Shown here: one piece after another, positions 39,520 through 47,171 of the stretch
How positions within the stretch are numbered: position 1 is the stretch's first letter
Layout of the letters: every line of letters starts with the position of its first letter
Origin: Novosphingobium sp. IK01
GTDB lineage: Bacteria; Pseudomonadota; Alphaproteobacteria; Sphingomonadales; Sphingomonadaceae
DNA length: 64,000 nt
Direction of reading: 5' to 3'
Assembly: GCF_033242265.1 (NCBI RefSeq)
Contig: NZ_BTFW01000001.1
Coordinates: 2,553,501-2,617,500, forward strand
Translations under genes and position numbers: made by a program
The notes under the pieces: model-generated
Told to the model about the DNA's origin: nothing
The model's input: the letters and a program-made list of their open reading frames with translations, nothing else
Database searches by the model: none

Positions 39520-39605
39520 CTTGTCACCGCCGAGACCCCCCTCCCGTCCAAGCGGCTGGTGATACGATCCCGAAGGCCTCCGCCTCCCCGGCGGGGGCCT
39601 TTTTC
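39520..39605 (+). ncRNA. Candidate EcfG-controlled sRNA, GsrN-like
   Basis: The transcript is predicted to start about 6 bases after the CGTT of the EcfG promoter and run about 85 bases. The first hairpin pairs TCACC-GCCG (39524-39532) with CGGC-(T)-GGTGA (39553-39562) and exposes a 20-base C-rich loop. The second is a perfect 12-bp terminator stem (39573-39584 with 39590-39601, one G-T pair) followed by five T residues. The terminator faces only the plus strand, where no protein gene ends. In Caulobacter the sRNA GsrN is driven by the same sigma factor, exposes a C-rich loop and lies near the stress genes. Homology is an inference from promoter, structure and location. Confidence 0.65.
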
Positions 39606-39633
39606 GTGGGCGACAGCGCTTCGGGGGCGGTTT

Positions 39634-40152
39634 TCAGAGGTGCAGGGCGTTGCGCAGGCGGCTGAGCAGCCCCGGATGCCGGGCATGATGGCGCACGAGA
39701 TCGGCCAGCGCATCGGGCGGGAAGGGCTTGGCCAGAACATGGCCGAGGCGGGCGATGCGCGGGGGGATGCTTTCGGGCGTGCCGGTCGAGAACACGATCA
39801 GCGGCGGCGTGGGGCTCATGGCCACGGCCAGTTCGGCCAGGGCCCAGCCATCGTCGCGGTCGGCCAGATGGACATCGAGGACGAGGATCGCGGGGCGCAG
39901 GGCCTGCATGGCGGCCCGCGCTGTGGCGGTCGAATGGCAGGTGGTCACGGTGTCGGCACCCGCCTCGTGCAGGGCCTCGGCCATGGCGAGCGCGAGGATC
40001 GGTTCGTCCTCGACGATCAGCGCCTGCCCTAATCCGCGTGACCCTGAGCCTCCCTGACCCGCTCCTGCATGCCCCTGCGGATCATGCCGGTGAGGCACGG
40101 ATGAGGGGGTGGAAGCGGGAGGGGAAGCGTCGGTCGGGGCGCTCTTGTCCAT
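39634..40152 (-). CDS. Single-domain response regulator, SdrG-like
   Basis: 172 residues from the ATG at 40152. A Pro/Ser/Gly-rich head of about 42 residues precedes one receiver domain: EDE at 48-50, phospho-acceptor Asp93 in LVLDVHLADRDDG, Thr123 in LIVFSTGTPESIP, and Lys142 in LAKPFPP. There is no output domain. The FSTGTPE segment is a degenerate version of the FATGY motif of the single-domain regulators, such as SdrG, that feed the sphingomonad general stress pathway. A perfect EcfG promoter lies about 90 bases upstream. It probably exchanges phosphate with HWE kinases and PhyR. Confidence 0.85.
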   Translation of the reverse strand: MDKSAPTDASPPASTPSSVPHRHDPQGHAGAGQGGSGSRGLGQALIVEDEPILALAMAEALHEAGADTVTTCHSTATARAAMQALRPAILVLDVHLADRDDGWALAELAVAMSPTPPLIVFSTGTPESIPPRIARLGHVLAKPFPPDALADLVRHHARHPGLLSRLRNALHL

Positions 40153-40237
40153 GGTCTCGCGTTCCTTCGCCGGCCGTGTTGGCCAAGCCCTTGCAGCATC
40201 AGGTCTTTGCGAGGATAGCCTGGAGGCCTGCCAAATC

Positions 40238-40262
40238 AACGGGGCTGTACGGAAAATGTTCC
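40238..40262 (-). promoter_or_regulatory. EcfG-dependent promoter of the SdrG-like regulator
   Basis: On the minus strand GGAAC (40262-40258) and CGTT (40241-40238) are separated by exactly 16 bases. The start codon of the regulator follows about 85 bases downstream. Confidence 0.82.
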
Positions 40263-40295
40263 GTGCCCGCGCCCTGCACCCGGCTGCTGCGGGTA

Positions 40296-40344
40296 GGGGA
40301 GCGGGCCGGTGCCGAACCGAAATTCGCCTCTTCGGCGAATTTCG
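40296..40344. repeat. Second copy of the two-module palindromic element
   Basis: A 21-base block at 40296-40316 is identical to the end of the long inverted repeat at 30196-30216. It is followed by the hairpin GAAATTCGCC/GGCGAATTTC (40319-40328 with 40334-40343), identical in its arms to the one at 30107-30130. Here only half of the long palindrome is present. It lies just after the GNAT gene stop, on its 3' side. Confidence 0.8.
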
Positions 40345-40354
40345 AATCAGACTC

Positions 40355-41509
40355 TCAGAGCGTGCGTTCGTAGATCGTGTAGCGCTTGTTGACCTTGCTC
40401 TCGATCGCATCGGCAATGGCGATCATGCCCTGGTTGTCGTCGAGGATCCAGCCGATCTCCCCGCGCGAGGCGCCATAGTTGGCCACCGAGTTGCGGCGGA
40501 TATATTCGATCATCATGAAGGCCAGCTGGCTGGCGAGGCGCGAGGACTGGAGCTTCTTGCGCACCCCCATCAGCGGCACGCGCATGGTGCGGCAGTGCGG
40601 GCGGTTGAGCCAGCGCAGCAGCTTGAACCAGTTGAACGGGAGCAGCTTGCCGCCCATCGGCTGGAGCACTTCGTTGAGGTCGGGCAGCGTCATCATGAAA
40701 GCCACCGGCTCGCCCTCGTACTCGGCGATCTGGATCAGGTCCTCGCGCACGATCGGCTTGAACTTCTTGCCCGCGTAGGCGATCTCGGTCTGGGTGAAGG
40801 GCACGAAGCCCCAGTTGTCGGACCAGGCATCGTTGAGGATGTCGAGGATGATCGCCGCCTCGGCGTCGAACTTGCTCTTGTCGACATTGCGCACGCGGAT
40901 CTTGGCGTTCTTCTCGCCCGATTGCACGATGCGCTGGATCAGCGGCGGGAACTGCTTCGAGATGTCCAGCTCATACGTCAGCAACTGCTTGGCCGGGGTA
41001 TAGGGCAGGGCCTCGATATAGTGCTGATAGCGCTCGGCCTGATGCCCCATCATCACCGTGGGCGGATGGTCGAAGCCAAGGGTCAGCTGGCCCGGCTCCT
41101 CCCAGACCGACATCGAGAGCGGCGCGAGCACGCGGGTCATGCCCTTTTCGCGCAGCCAGGCCTCGGCCCGCGCGATCAGCGCATGGGCGACGGCTTCGTC
41201 CTCGGCTTCGAGCAGGCCCCAGTTGCCCGTGCCCGGCCCCATGCCCTGTACAGGGTCCATGGCAATGGCGAGGCGGTCGATATGGGCCGAGATGCGCCCC
41301 ACCACGGCCCCGGCGCGGCGGGCCAGGAACAGCTGGACATCGGCATGTTCGAAAAACGGGTTCTTGCCCGGCGTGATCAGTTCGGCCGCTTCCATGCGCA
41401 GCGGCGGCACCCAGTTGGAATCGCCGGCGTTGAGGCGGTAGGCCAGGTCGACGAAGGCAGCACGTTCGGCCTTGCCTGCAACGGGGGTGATCACTACTTC
41501 GCCTGCCAC
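40355..41509 (-). CDS. GNAT-fold acetyltransferase-like protein, function unknown
   Basis: 384 residues. The N-terminal part reads FVDLAYRLNAGDSNWVPPLRMEAAELI, and the segments GAVVGRISAHIDRLA and EAEDEAVAHALIARAEAWLREKG form the first GNAT-like half. A second half includes QIAEYEGEPVAFMMTLPDLNEVL and ends with ANYGASRGEIGWILDDNQGMIAIADAIESKVNKRY. This long family is widespread in alphaproteobacteria and is usually annotated only as N-acetyltransferase. There is no signal peptide. It is divergent from the desaturase gene, and a palindromic element follows its stop. The substrate is unknown. Confidence 0.78.
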   Translation of the reverse strand: MAGEVVITPVAGKAERAAFVDLAYRLNAGDSNWVPPLRMEAAELITPGKNPFFEHADVQLFLARRAGAVVGRISAHIDRLAIAMDPVQGMGPGTGNWGLLEAEDEAVAHALIARAEAWLREKGMTRVLAPLSMSVWEEPGQLTLGFDHPPTVMMGHQAERYQHYIEALPYTPAKQLLTYELDISKQFPPLIQRIVQSGEKNAKIRVRNVDKSKFDAEAAIILDILNDAWSDNWGFVPFTQTEIAYAGKKFKPIVREDLIQIAEYEGEPVAFMMTLPDLNEVLQPMGGKLLPFNWFKLLRWLNRPHCRTMRVPLMGVRKKLQSSRLASQLAFMMIEYIRRNSVANYGASRGEIGWILDDNQGMIAIADAIESKVNKRYTIYERTL

Positions 41510-41669
41510 GATATCGCCTTTGTTTGGAGTTACACGCGCTCTGTCCCGGCTGCCTGCGGTGCAGGCCGGGGACTTGTCAAGCCGGACGAACCCAGGCGGA
41601 CCGGCTATCGCATGTGGGCGGCCCCGTTGCCGTCTGCTATGTCATGGGTATCTTGGGATTCATTTTGCA

Positions 41670-42788
41670 ATGCTTGCCACCGACCATCTCGACCACACCG
41701 ACGTGCACGACGCGCATGAAGCTGCCGGACGGCCCCGTCCGCCCGGCCTTGCCGGCACGCCCGAAGACAAGGCGATGCTGCGCGCTGCCGCCGACCTCAC
41801 CCGCGACATCACGCGCGCGCGGCCCGAAATCTACTGGCCCGACATGCTCGTCTCGGCGGTGCTGGGCTATGGCGCGCTGGCGCTGGCGATCCGCACGGCG
41901 ATTTCAGGGGGCAGCGGTCTGGTCGTGTTGGCGCTCGGCGTCTTTGCCGCGCTCGCGCTCTATCGCGCGCTGCTGTTCATCCACGAGTTGACGCATATCC
42001 ACCGCGATGCGCTGCCCGGTTTCCGCTTCGTGTGGAATCTGCTGGTCGGCATTCCGGTGCTGATGCCCTCGTTCATGTATGAAGGCGTCCACTCGCTTCA
42101 CCATTCGCGCATCCGCTATGGCACGGTCGAAGACCCCGAATACCTGCCGCTCGCGCTGATGAAGCCGTGGTCGCTGCCGGTCTTCACGCTCACCGCGCTG
42201 CTCCTGCCGGTCGGTCTGCTGCTGCGCTCGGCGGTGCTGGTGCCGCTGGGCGTGATCGTGCCGCCGCTGCGCACGCTGGTGTGGGAACGCGCTTCCTCGC
42301 TCTCGATCAACCCGTCCTTCCGCCGCCGCAAGCCCGAGGGGGCCTTTGCCCGCATGGTGTTCTGGCAGGAACTGGGCGCGACGCTCTGGGCCTGGACGGT
42401 GCTGGGCTGGTCGGCCACGCATGGCTGGCTGCCGCTCGAAATCGCCATCGGCGTGATCGCGCTGGCTGCGCTGCTCAACCAGGTGCGCACGCTCGTGGCC
42501 CACTTGTGGGAGAACGAGGGCGACCAGATGACGGTGACCGGCCAGTACCTCGATTCGGTCAATGTTCCGCCGCCGGGCGTGTGGGGCGGGATCTGGGCTC
42601 CGGTGGGCCTGCGCTATCACGCGCTGCACCATCTCCTGCCCAGCATGCCCTATCATTCGCTGGGCGAATGCCACCGCCGGCTGCGCGCGCATCTGGGCAT
42701 GGGCTCGACCTATGAAAAGGCCAATTATCCGGGCCTGTTCCCGCTGCTGGCCCGTCTGGTCCGCTCGACGATGGGAGCGCGGGCTTAA
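41670..42788 (+). CDS. Membrane fatty acid desaturase
   Basis: About 372 residues from the ATG at 41670. Three histidine boxes bind the diiron centre: HELTHIH (HxxxxH), HSLHHS and HALHH (both HxxHH). Between them lie paired membrane segments (FTLTALLLPVGLLLRSAVLVPLG and a later pair). The last box is followed by LLPSMPYHSLGECHRRL, normal for the family. The enzyme inserts a double bond or hydroxyl group into an acyl chain or carotenoid-like substrate with oxygen. The exact substrate is not clear. It is monocistronic, with a hairpin downstream. Confidence 0.87.
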   Translation: MLATDHLDHTDVHDAHEAAGRPRPPGLAGTPEDKAMLRAAADLTRDITRARPEIYWPDMLVSAVLGYGALALAIRTAISGGSGLVVLALGVFAALALYRALLFIHELTHIHRDALPGFRFVWNLLVGIPVLMPSFMYEGVHSLHHSRIRYGTVEDPEYLPLALMKPWSLPVFTLTALLLPVGLLLRSAVLVPLGVIVPPLRTLVWERASSLSINPSFRRRKPEGAFARMVFWQELGATLWAWTVLGWSATHGWLPLEIAIGVIALAALLNQVRTLVAHLWENEGDQMTVTGQYLDSVNVPPPGVWGGIWAPVGLRYHALHHLLPSMPYHSLGECHRRLRAHLGMGSTYEKANYPGLFPLLARLVRSTMGARA

Positions 42789-42803
42789 AGTTTAAGGGAG
42801 ACT

Positions 42804-42824
42804 GAAGGGGGCATGGCCCCCTTC
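42804..42824. terminator. Perfect hairpin between the desaturase and glpX genes
   Basis: GAAGGGGGC (42804-42812) pairs with GCCCCCTTC (42816-42824) around ATG. The convergent genes end on both sides. CACCCCG follows, resembling the intergenic repeats at 11.2, 28.4 and 51.1 kb in style. Confidence 0.6.
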
Positions 42825-42845
42825 ACCCCGTTGTCTGTTGCACGC

Positions 42846-43865
42846 TCAGCGCTGGCGGCGGTGTTCGCCCTTGACCCAGCGCACGGTGCCCGAGCTGGCG
42901 CGCATCACCACGCTGTCGGTGGTCATGATCCCGTTCTTGCGGAACTTCACCCCGTCGAGCAGCGAGCCATCGGTCACCCCGGTCGCCGCGAAGATGCAGT
43001 CGCCCTTGGCCAGATCGGCCAGGTCGTAGATCTTGTTGAGATCGGTGATGCCCCACTTGCGGGCGCGGGCTTTCTCGTCCTCGTTGCGGAACAGCAGGCG
43101 GCCCTTGAACTGGCCTCCCACGCAGCGCAGCGCGGCTGCCGCCAGCACGCCTTCGGGGGCGCCGCCTGTGCCCATGTACATGTCGATCCCGGTGTCTTCG
43201 TTGGTCACCGCGATGACCCCGGCAACGTCGCCATCGGGGATCAGGCGCACGCCGCAACCCAGCGCGCGCAACTGGGCGATGATGCCTTCGTGGCGGGCGC
43301 GGTCGAGCACGCAGACCACGATGTCGGAGGGTTCGACGCCCTTGGCCTGCGCCACGGCCTGCACATTCTCGGCCACCGTGCGGTCGAGATCGATCACGCC
43401 TTCGGGATAGCCGGGGCCGACCGCGAGCTTTTCCATGTAGACGTCGGGCGCGTTGAGCAGCCCGCCTTCTTCGGCCACGGCCAGAACGGCAAGGGCATCG
43501 GGCCCGGCCTTGGCGGTGATCGTCGTGCCTTCGAGCGGATCGAGCGCGATGTCGATCCTGGGGCCGGTGCCCGGCGCCGAGCCGACTTTCTCGCCGATAT
43601 AGAGCATCGGGGCCTCGTCACGCTCGCCCTCGCCGATGACGACGGTGCCATCCATGTAAAGTTCGTTGAAGGCCGCGCGCATGGCCTCTACAGCAGCAGC
43701 ATCGGCAGCCTTTTCGTCGCCGCGCCCGATCAGGCGCGCGGCACCGATGGCTGCCGCTTCGGTGACTCGCACCATCTCAAGCACGAGAACCCGGTCGAGA
43801 ACCTGGGAAGCATTCGGCTTTTCAGCGGATCGGGCGGCAGGACGGGCGGCTGGGGAGGTGGTCAC
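42846..43865 (-). CDS. glpX: Class II fructose-1,6-bisphosphatase
   Basis: 339 residues. Signatures include VLEMVRVTEAAAIGAARLIGRGDEKAAD, GTVVIGEGERDEAPMLYIGE, and the catalytic metal loop DIALDPLEGTTITAKAG. The later IFAATGVTDGSLLDGV is typical of GlpX. It removes the 1-phosphate from fructose-1,6-bisphosphate in gluconeogenesis. The next gene in the same direction upstream is hom, with a small exported-protein gene on the opposite strand between them. Confidence 0.95.
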   Translation of the reverse strand: MTTSPAARPAARSAEKPNASQVLDRVLVLEMVRVTEAAAIGAARLIGRGDEKAADAAAVEAMRAAFNELYMDGTVVIGEGERDEAPMLYIGEKVGSAPGTGPRIDIALDPLEGTTITAKAGPDALAVLAVAEEGGLLNAPDVYMEKLAVGPGYPEGVIDLDRTVAENVQAVAQAKGVEPSDIVVCVLDRARHEGIIAQLRALGCGVRLIPDGDVAGVIAVTNEDTGIDMYMGTGGAPEGVLAAAALRCVGGQFKGRLLFRNEDEKARARKWGITDLNKIYDLADLAKGDCIFAATGVTDGSLLDGVKFRKNGIMTTDSVVMRASSGTVRWVKGEHRRQR

Positions 43866-43927
43866 GATGTCTCCTTCGGCGGGAGGTTTGCGCAGGCAAT
43901 TGCGCAGGCCCTAGACGGGAGTAAGCC

Positions 43928-44419
43928 TTGTTGTCGAGTGTGCCCTTACGGCTCGTTGCCGCCATCGCAGCGTTGTTACTCGGGTCTCCGGTCATGGCCC
44001 GGCAGGCTGACGCAGGCCCTCCTGCCGATGCGGCGCCGGCCAAGGTGGCTGGTCCCGGCCTGCCCACGCTTGATGGATCGGATGGTTCCAATGTGGCCCA
44101 GCGCCTGATCACCGGGATTCAGGCGGCGCGCTGCCGCCCGGGACGGCGCGCCGACGGGTCGATCATCGTGTGCGGGGGCAAGGAGGCGAGCGAGGCCGAG
44201 CGCCTGCCCCTCCACGACCAGCAGGGCGCGGCGGTCTCGACCGACGACGGGCAGATCCATGCGCCCGATGTTTCGGGCCTGCGCCCCTGCAACGGCAAGT
44301 GCCACGGTTTTGGCGGCGCCCCGGCGCCGATGTACTATTTCGATATCGCCGCGATGCCCCCGCCGCCCGCCGGTTCGGACGCGGACCGCATCGCCAAGGG
44401 CGAGATCCGCGCCCCCTGA
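43928..44419 (+). CDS. Exported hypothetical protein with paired cysteines
   Basis: 163 residues from the TTG at 43928, chosen because GGGAG lies 6 bases upstream; a GTG at 43940 is possible. A signal peptide (LRLVAAIAALLLGSPVMARQ, cleavage near residue 24) is followed by a Pro/Ala linker. A small domain has Cys pairs in QAARCRPG ... IIVCGGKE and LRPCNGKCHGFGG, so it is probably disulphide-bonded in the periplasm. Similar short proteins occur beside hom and glpX in sphingomonads, but I know no function. Confidence 0.7.
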   Translation: MLSSVPLRLVAAIAALLLGSPVMARQADAGPPADAAPAKVAGPGLPTLDGSDGSNVAQRLITGIQAARCRPGRRADGSIIVCGGKEASEAERLPLHDQQGAAVSTDDGQIHAPDVSGLRPCNGKCHGFGGAPAPMYYFDIAAMPPPPAGSDADRIAKGEIRAP

Positions 44420-44459
44420 GGCGGCCCGCGCAGCGGCGAAAGAGACGCAAGAGACAGAA

Positions 44460-44495
44460 GAAAGGCCCCGCATGGTCGTCCATGCGGGGCCTTTC
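44460..44495. terminator. Bidirectional terminator downstream of hom
   Basis: A perfect 16-bp stem: 44460-44475 (GAAAGGCCCCGCATGG) pairs with 44480-44495 around a TCGT loop. It separates the converging exported-protein gene and hom. Confidence 0.88.
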
Positions 44496-44518
44496 CGTTT
44501 GCGCATGCGCGCGCAGCC

Positions 44519-45841
44519 TTATTCGTCGAGGATCGGCAGGACCACCGGCGGCTGGACCAGGCAGGGCGACCCGTCGAGCAGGGCCAGCGCCTGGGTGATC
44601 GCGCTTTCCGGGCCATCGTGGGTGACCATGTGGACGAGGACATTGTCCGCGTCGCCCGCTGCGGCGCCGGGCGTGCCCTTCTGGATCAGGCTCTCGATCG
44701 AGACGCCCGCATCGCGCATGGCGGCGGTGATCTCGGCGAGCGCGCCGGGGCGGTCGGCGACGGTGAAGCGCAAGTAGGCGCTGCCGATGCGGTGGCCGGT
44801 TGCTGCCGGGGGGGCTTCGGCCAGTTCGGCCACGGGGATCGAGAAAGGCGCGCCGATGTCGCCGCGCGCGATGTCGATGAGGTCGGCGACGACCGCGCTG
44901 GCGGTCGGCCCATCCCCGGCGCCGGGGCCCTGGAACAGCAGGCGGCCCACGAAATTGCCTTCGGCGACGACGGCATTGGTCGCGCCATCGACATGGGCGA
45001 GCGGATGGTCGCGGTGGACGAGGTGGGGCTGCACGCGCTGGAACAGGCGGCGGTTGCCATCGGCATCCACTTCGGTATCGGCCATGCCGATCAGGCGGAT
45101 ATAATAGCCCAGCACGTCGGCCTGGGCGATGTCGGCGGCGACGATCCGGCGGATGCCGGTGGCTGCGACGCCCTTGAAGTCGATCTTGGTGCCGAAAGCC
45201 ACGCTCGACAGGATCGCCAGCTTGTGGGCGGCGTCGATGCCGTCGATGTCGAAGGTCGGGTCGGCTTCGGCATAGCCCTTGGCCTGCGCTTCGGCGAGCA
45301 CGTCGCCAAAGTCGCGGCCGGTGTCTTCCATGGTGGAGAGGATGTAGTTGCAGGTGCCGTTGAGGATTCCGTAGACGCGGTTGATCTCGTTGGCCGCGAC
45401 GCCTTCCTTGAGGCCCTTGATCACCGGTATGCCACCGGCCACCGCTGCCTCGAACTTGAGCGCGGCATCGGCCTTCTCGGCAAGGTCTGCCAGCTCCAGG
45501 CCATGGTTGGCGATCATCGCCTTGTTGGCGGTTACCAGATCCTTGCCCGCCGCGAGCGTGTTGCGCGCCAGCGTGAGCGCCGGGCCATCCGAGCCGCCGA
45601 CCAGTTCGACCACCACGTCGACATCCTCGCGCGCGGCCATCGCGGTCATGTCGTCTTCCCACGCATAGCGCGAGAGATCGACGCCGCGATCCTTGCTGCG
45701 ATCACGCGCGGCCACCGCGACGATCTCGATCCGTCGCCCGGCGCGGCGGGTAATGAGATCGGCATTGGTTTCGATCAGCCGGATCACGCCGCCACCAACG
45801 GTGCCAAGCCCGGCCAGGGCGATGCGCAGGGGTTCGCTCAT
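44519..45841 (-). CDS. hom: Homoserine dehydrogenase
   Basis: 440 residues. The NAD(P)-binding start is RIALAGLGTVGGGVIRLIE. The substrate and catalytic region includes ANKAMIANHGLELADLAEKA, EAAVAGGIPVIKGLKEGVAAN and YAEADPTFDIDGIDAAHK with the catalytic Lys. The C-terminal ACT regulatory domain starts around YLRFTVADRPGALAEITAAM. It reduces aspartate semialdehyde to homoserine for Met and Thr synthesis, and the ACT domain suggests threonine feedback. It is preceded by another minus-strand gene 60 bases upstream. Confidence 0.96.
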   Translation of the reverse strand: MSEPLRIALAGLGTVGGGVIRLIETNADLITRRAGRRIEIVAVAARDRSKDRGVDLSRYAWEDDMTAMAAREDVDVVVELVGGSDGPALTLARNTLAAGKDLVTANKAMIANHGLELADLAEKADAALKFEAAVAGGIPVIKGLKEGVAANEINRVYGILNGTCNYILSTMEDTGRDFGDVLAEAQAKGYAEADPTFDIDGIDAAHKLAILSSVAFGTKIDFKGVAATGIRRIVAADIAQADVLGYYIRLIGMADTEVDADGNRRLFQRVQPHLVHRDHPLAHVDGATNAVVAEGNFVGRLLFQGPGAGDGPTASAVVADLIDIARGDIGAPFSIPVAELAEAPPAATGHRIGSAYLRFTVADRPGALAEITAAMRDAGVSIESLIQKGTPGAAAGDADNVLVHMVTHDGPESAITQALALLDGSPCLVQPPVVLPILDE

Positions 45842-45864
45842 GGATGTCCCATTCTCTTCAAACA

Positions 45865-45892
45865 GGCCCGCGCCCTAGGGCAGGCGCGGGCC
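45865..45892 (-). terminator. Hairpin between the exported-protein gene and hom
   Basis: GGCCCGCGCC (45865-45874) pairs with GGCGCGGGCC (45883-45892) around an 8-base loop. It is followed on the minus strand by a short T-containing stretch, so it is a weak terminator at best. Confidence 0.5.
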
Positions 45893-45903
45893 AAACGCCA
45901 GCG

Positions 45904-46818
45904 TCAAGACGCAGGGGCTGGTGTGGTGGTGGAGGCCGGAACGGCGCCCGAGGCGGCGGGAAGGCGCGTGCGGGTGCAGGGCCCCAGTTCGCGGATGACC
46001 TGGGCATAGTCCTCGGCAGCGATCCGGCGGTCTTCGGCCGTGCCGCTGATCACGCTGCGCGCAGGCAGCGTGGCGGGCAGGGCACAGGCGAGGCGATACC
46101 AGCCGATCGTCTCGGGACGGGGCGGGCGCGCGGACTGGTCGACGATCTCGGAATAGCTGACCCCCCAGGTCGCCGGCTGGCCGGGGCGGCGCACGATCGA
46201 GAGCGAGGCCGGCTGGCCCTCGGGGGTGGAGAGGAACACTTGCGTCTCGCCCTCTCCGGCCAGATTGCCCGGCACATGCATCGCCTCGCGCACGCCGGTG
46301 ACGGGCGGGGGCACGTTGGGGTTTACCAGTTCGGTCAGGATCGGGCGCAGCCGGTTCTCCAGTTCGGGGCTCCAGGGCAGCATCGCATCGGGCGTCACCA
46401 GCTTGAGTTCGCCGGGCCGCCCGGCCACGGGAGCCGCCATCAGGATGACCGGCAGCTTGCGCAGACGGGGCACCTTGCCGCGCGCGTCGAGCGGGACATC
46501 GGCCAGGAAGCGCAGCACCGAACCGGTATCGGGTCCGATAAGCAGGGCTGTGGTCTGCGCCTCGAAGTACAGACGCACCTTGCCGGGGGCGACATCGGTG
46601 GCCAGGCCCGGTTTGATGGTCGACTGGGCTGTGATCTGAGCCTTGACGACGAGCTTGGCCGGCAGGGCCAAATCGACAAGGTCAGCATAAGTCATGCTTA
46701 TGCTAGGGGCCTCACGAATCGCCGACGCGACAGGCTGTGCGTGAACGGACGTTGAAAGACTGCCCAGCAGCAGCGCGGGAGCGAAAAATTTTCGCATGGG
46801 ATGGGCGGATTGGGACAT
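45904..46818 (-). CDS. Exported hypothetical protein
   Basis: 304 residues, with the strong site AGGAGG 5 bases before the ATG at 46818. A signal peptide (residues about 8-28, ending VHA-Q) is followed by a beta-rich domain starting SMTYADLVDLALPAKLVVKAQITAQ and ending with one Cys pair (LACALP ... LGPCTRTR). The tail is Ala/Pro/Thr-rich. Related proteins occur next to hom in sphingomonads. It has no catalytic motif and I do not recognise its function. A GC-rich hairpin (45865-45892) lies between it and hom. Confidence 0.72.
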   Translation of the reverse strand: MSQSAHPMRKFFAPALLLGSLSTSVHAQPVASAIREAPSISMTYADLVDLALPAKLVVKAQITAQSTIKPGLATDVAPGKVRLYFEAQTTALLIGPDTGSVLRFLADVPLDARGKVPRLRKLPVILMAAPVAGRPGELKLVTPDAMLPWSPELENRLRPILTELVNPNVPPPVTGVREAMHVPGNLAGEGETQVFLSTPEGQPASLSIVRRPGQPATWGVSYSEIVDQSARPPRPETIGWYRLACALPATLPARSVISGTAEDRRIAAEDYAQVIRELGPCTRTRLPAASGAVPASTTTPAPAS

Positions 46819-47171
46819 ATTCCTCCTTCCGGGCGGCGCTGCGCCGCAAAATAACTAAGATTTCCTTGCGAATGCGGGATGCGTGGCTGAATCATGGCTT
46901 AACCGATAAAGCATTTGCGCCCCTACTGGTTCGGCGTTAAAGCTCCGGGTCGTTCGGGCAAACAAAAAACAAGCCTGAACCATTGCCGCCGCCGGGCCCT
47001 CTGCGCTCGATGTCGGCGGTCCGGGTTGTTCGGCAGGGTGGAATTAAATCGCTGGATTGTCTCGTCGGCCGGAACGGTGATTCCGGGCGTCGGTCCTTTC
47101 TGGGCGCGAGGGGCGTTGCCGCGAGGCGGTGCATCGGGTCTGGTCAGGACGTTCAGGAGTATTGGAGCTGA
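46819..47171. other. Divergent promoter region before the tonB operon
   Basis: No convincing protein gene. It is more AT-rich than its surroundings at 46850-46985. The region carries promoters for the exported-protein gene (minus) and tonB-exbB-exbD-exbD (plus), but no clear regulator box was found. An AGGAGT site precedes tonB. Confidence 0.4.
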
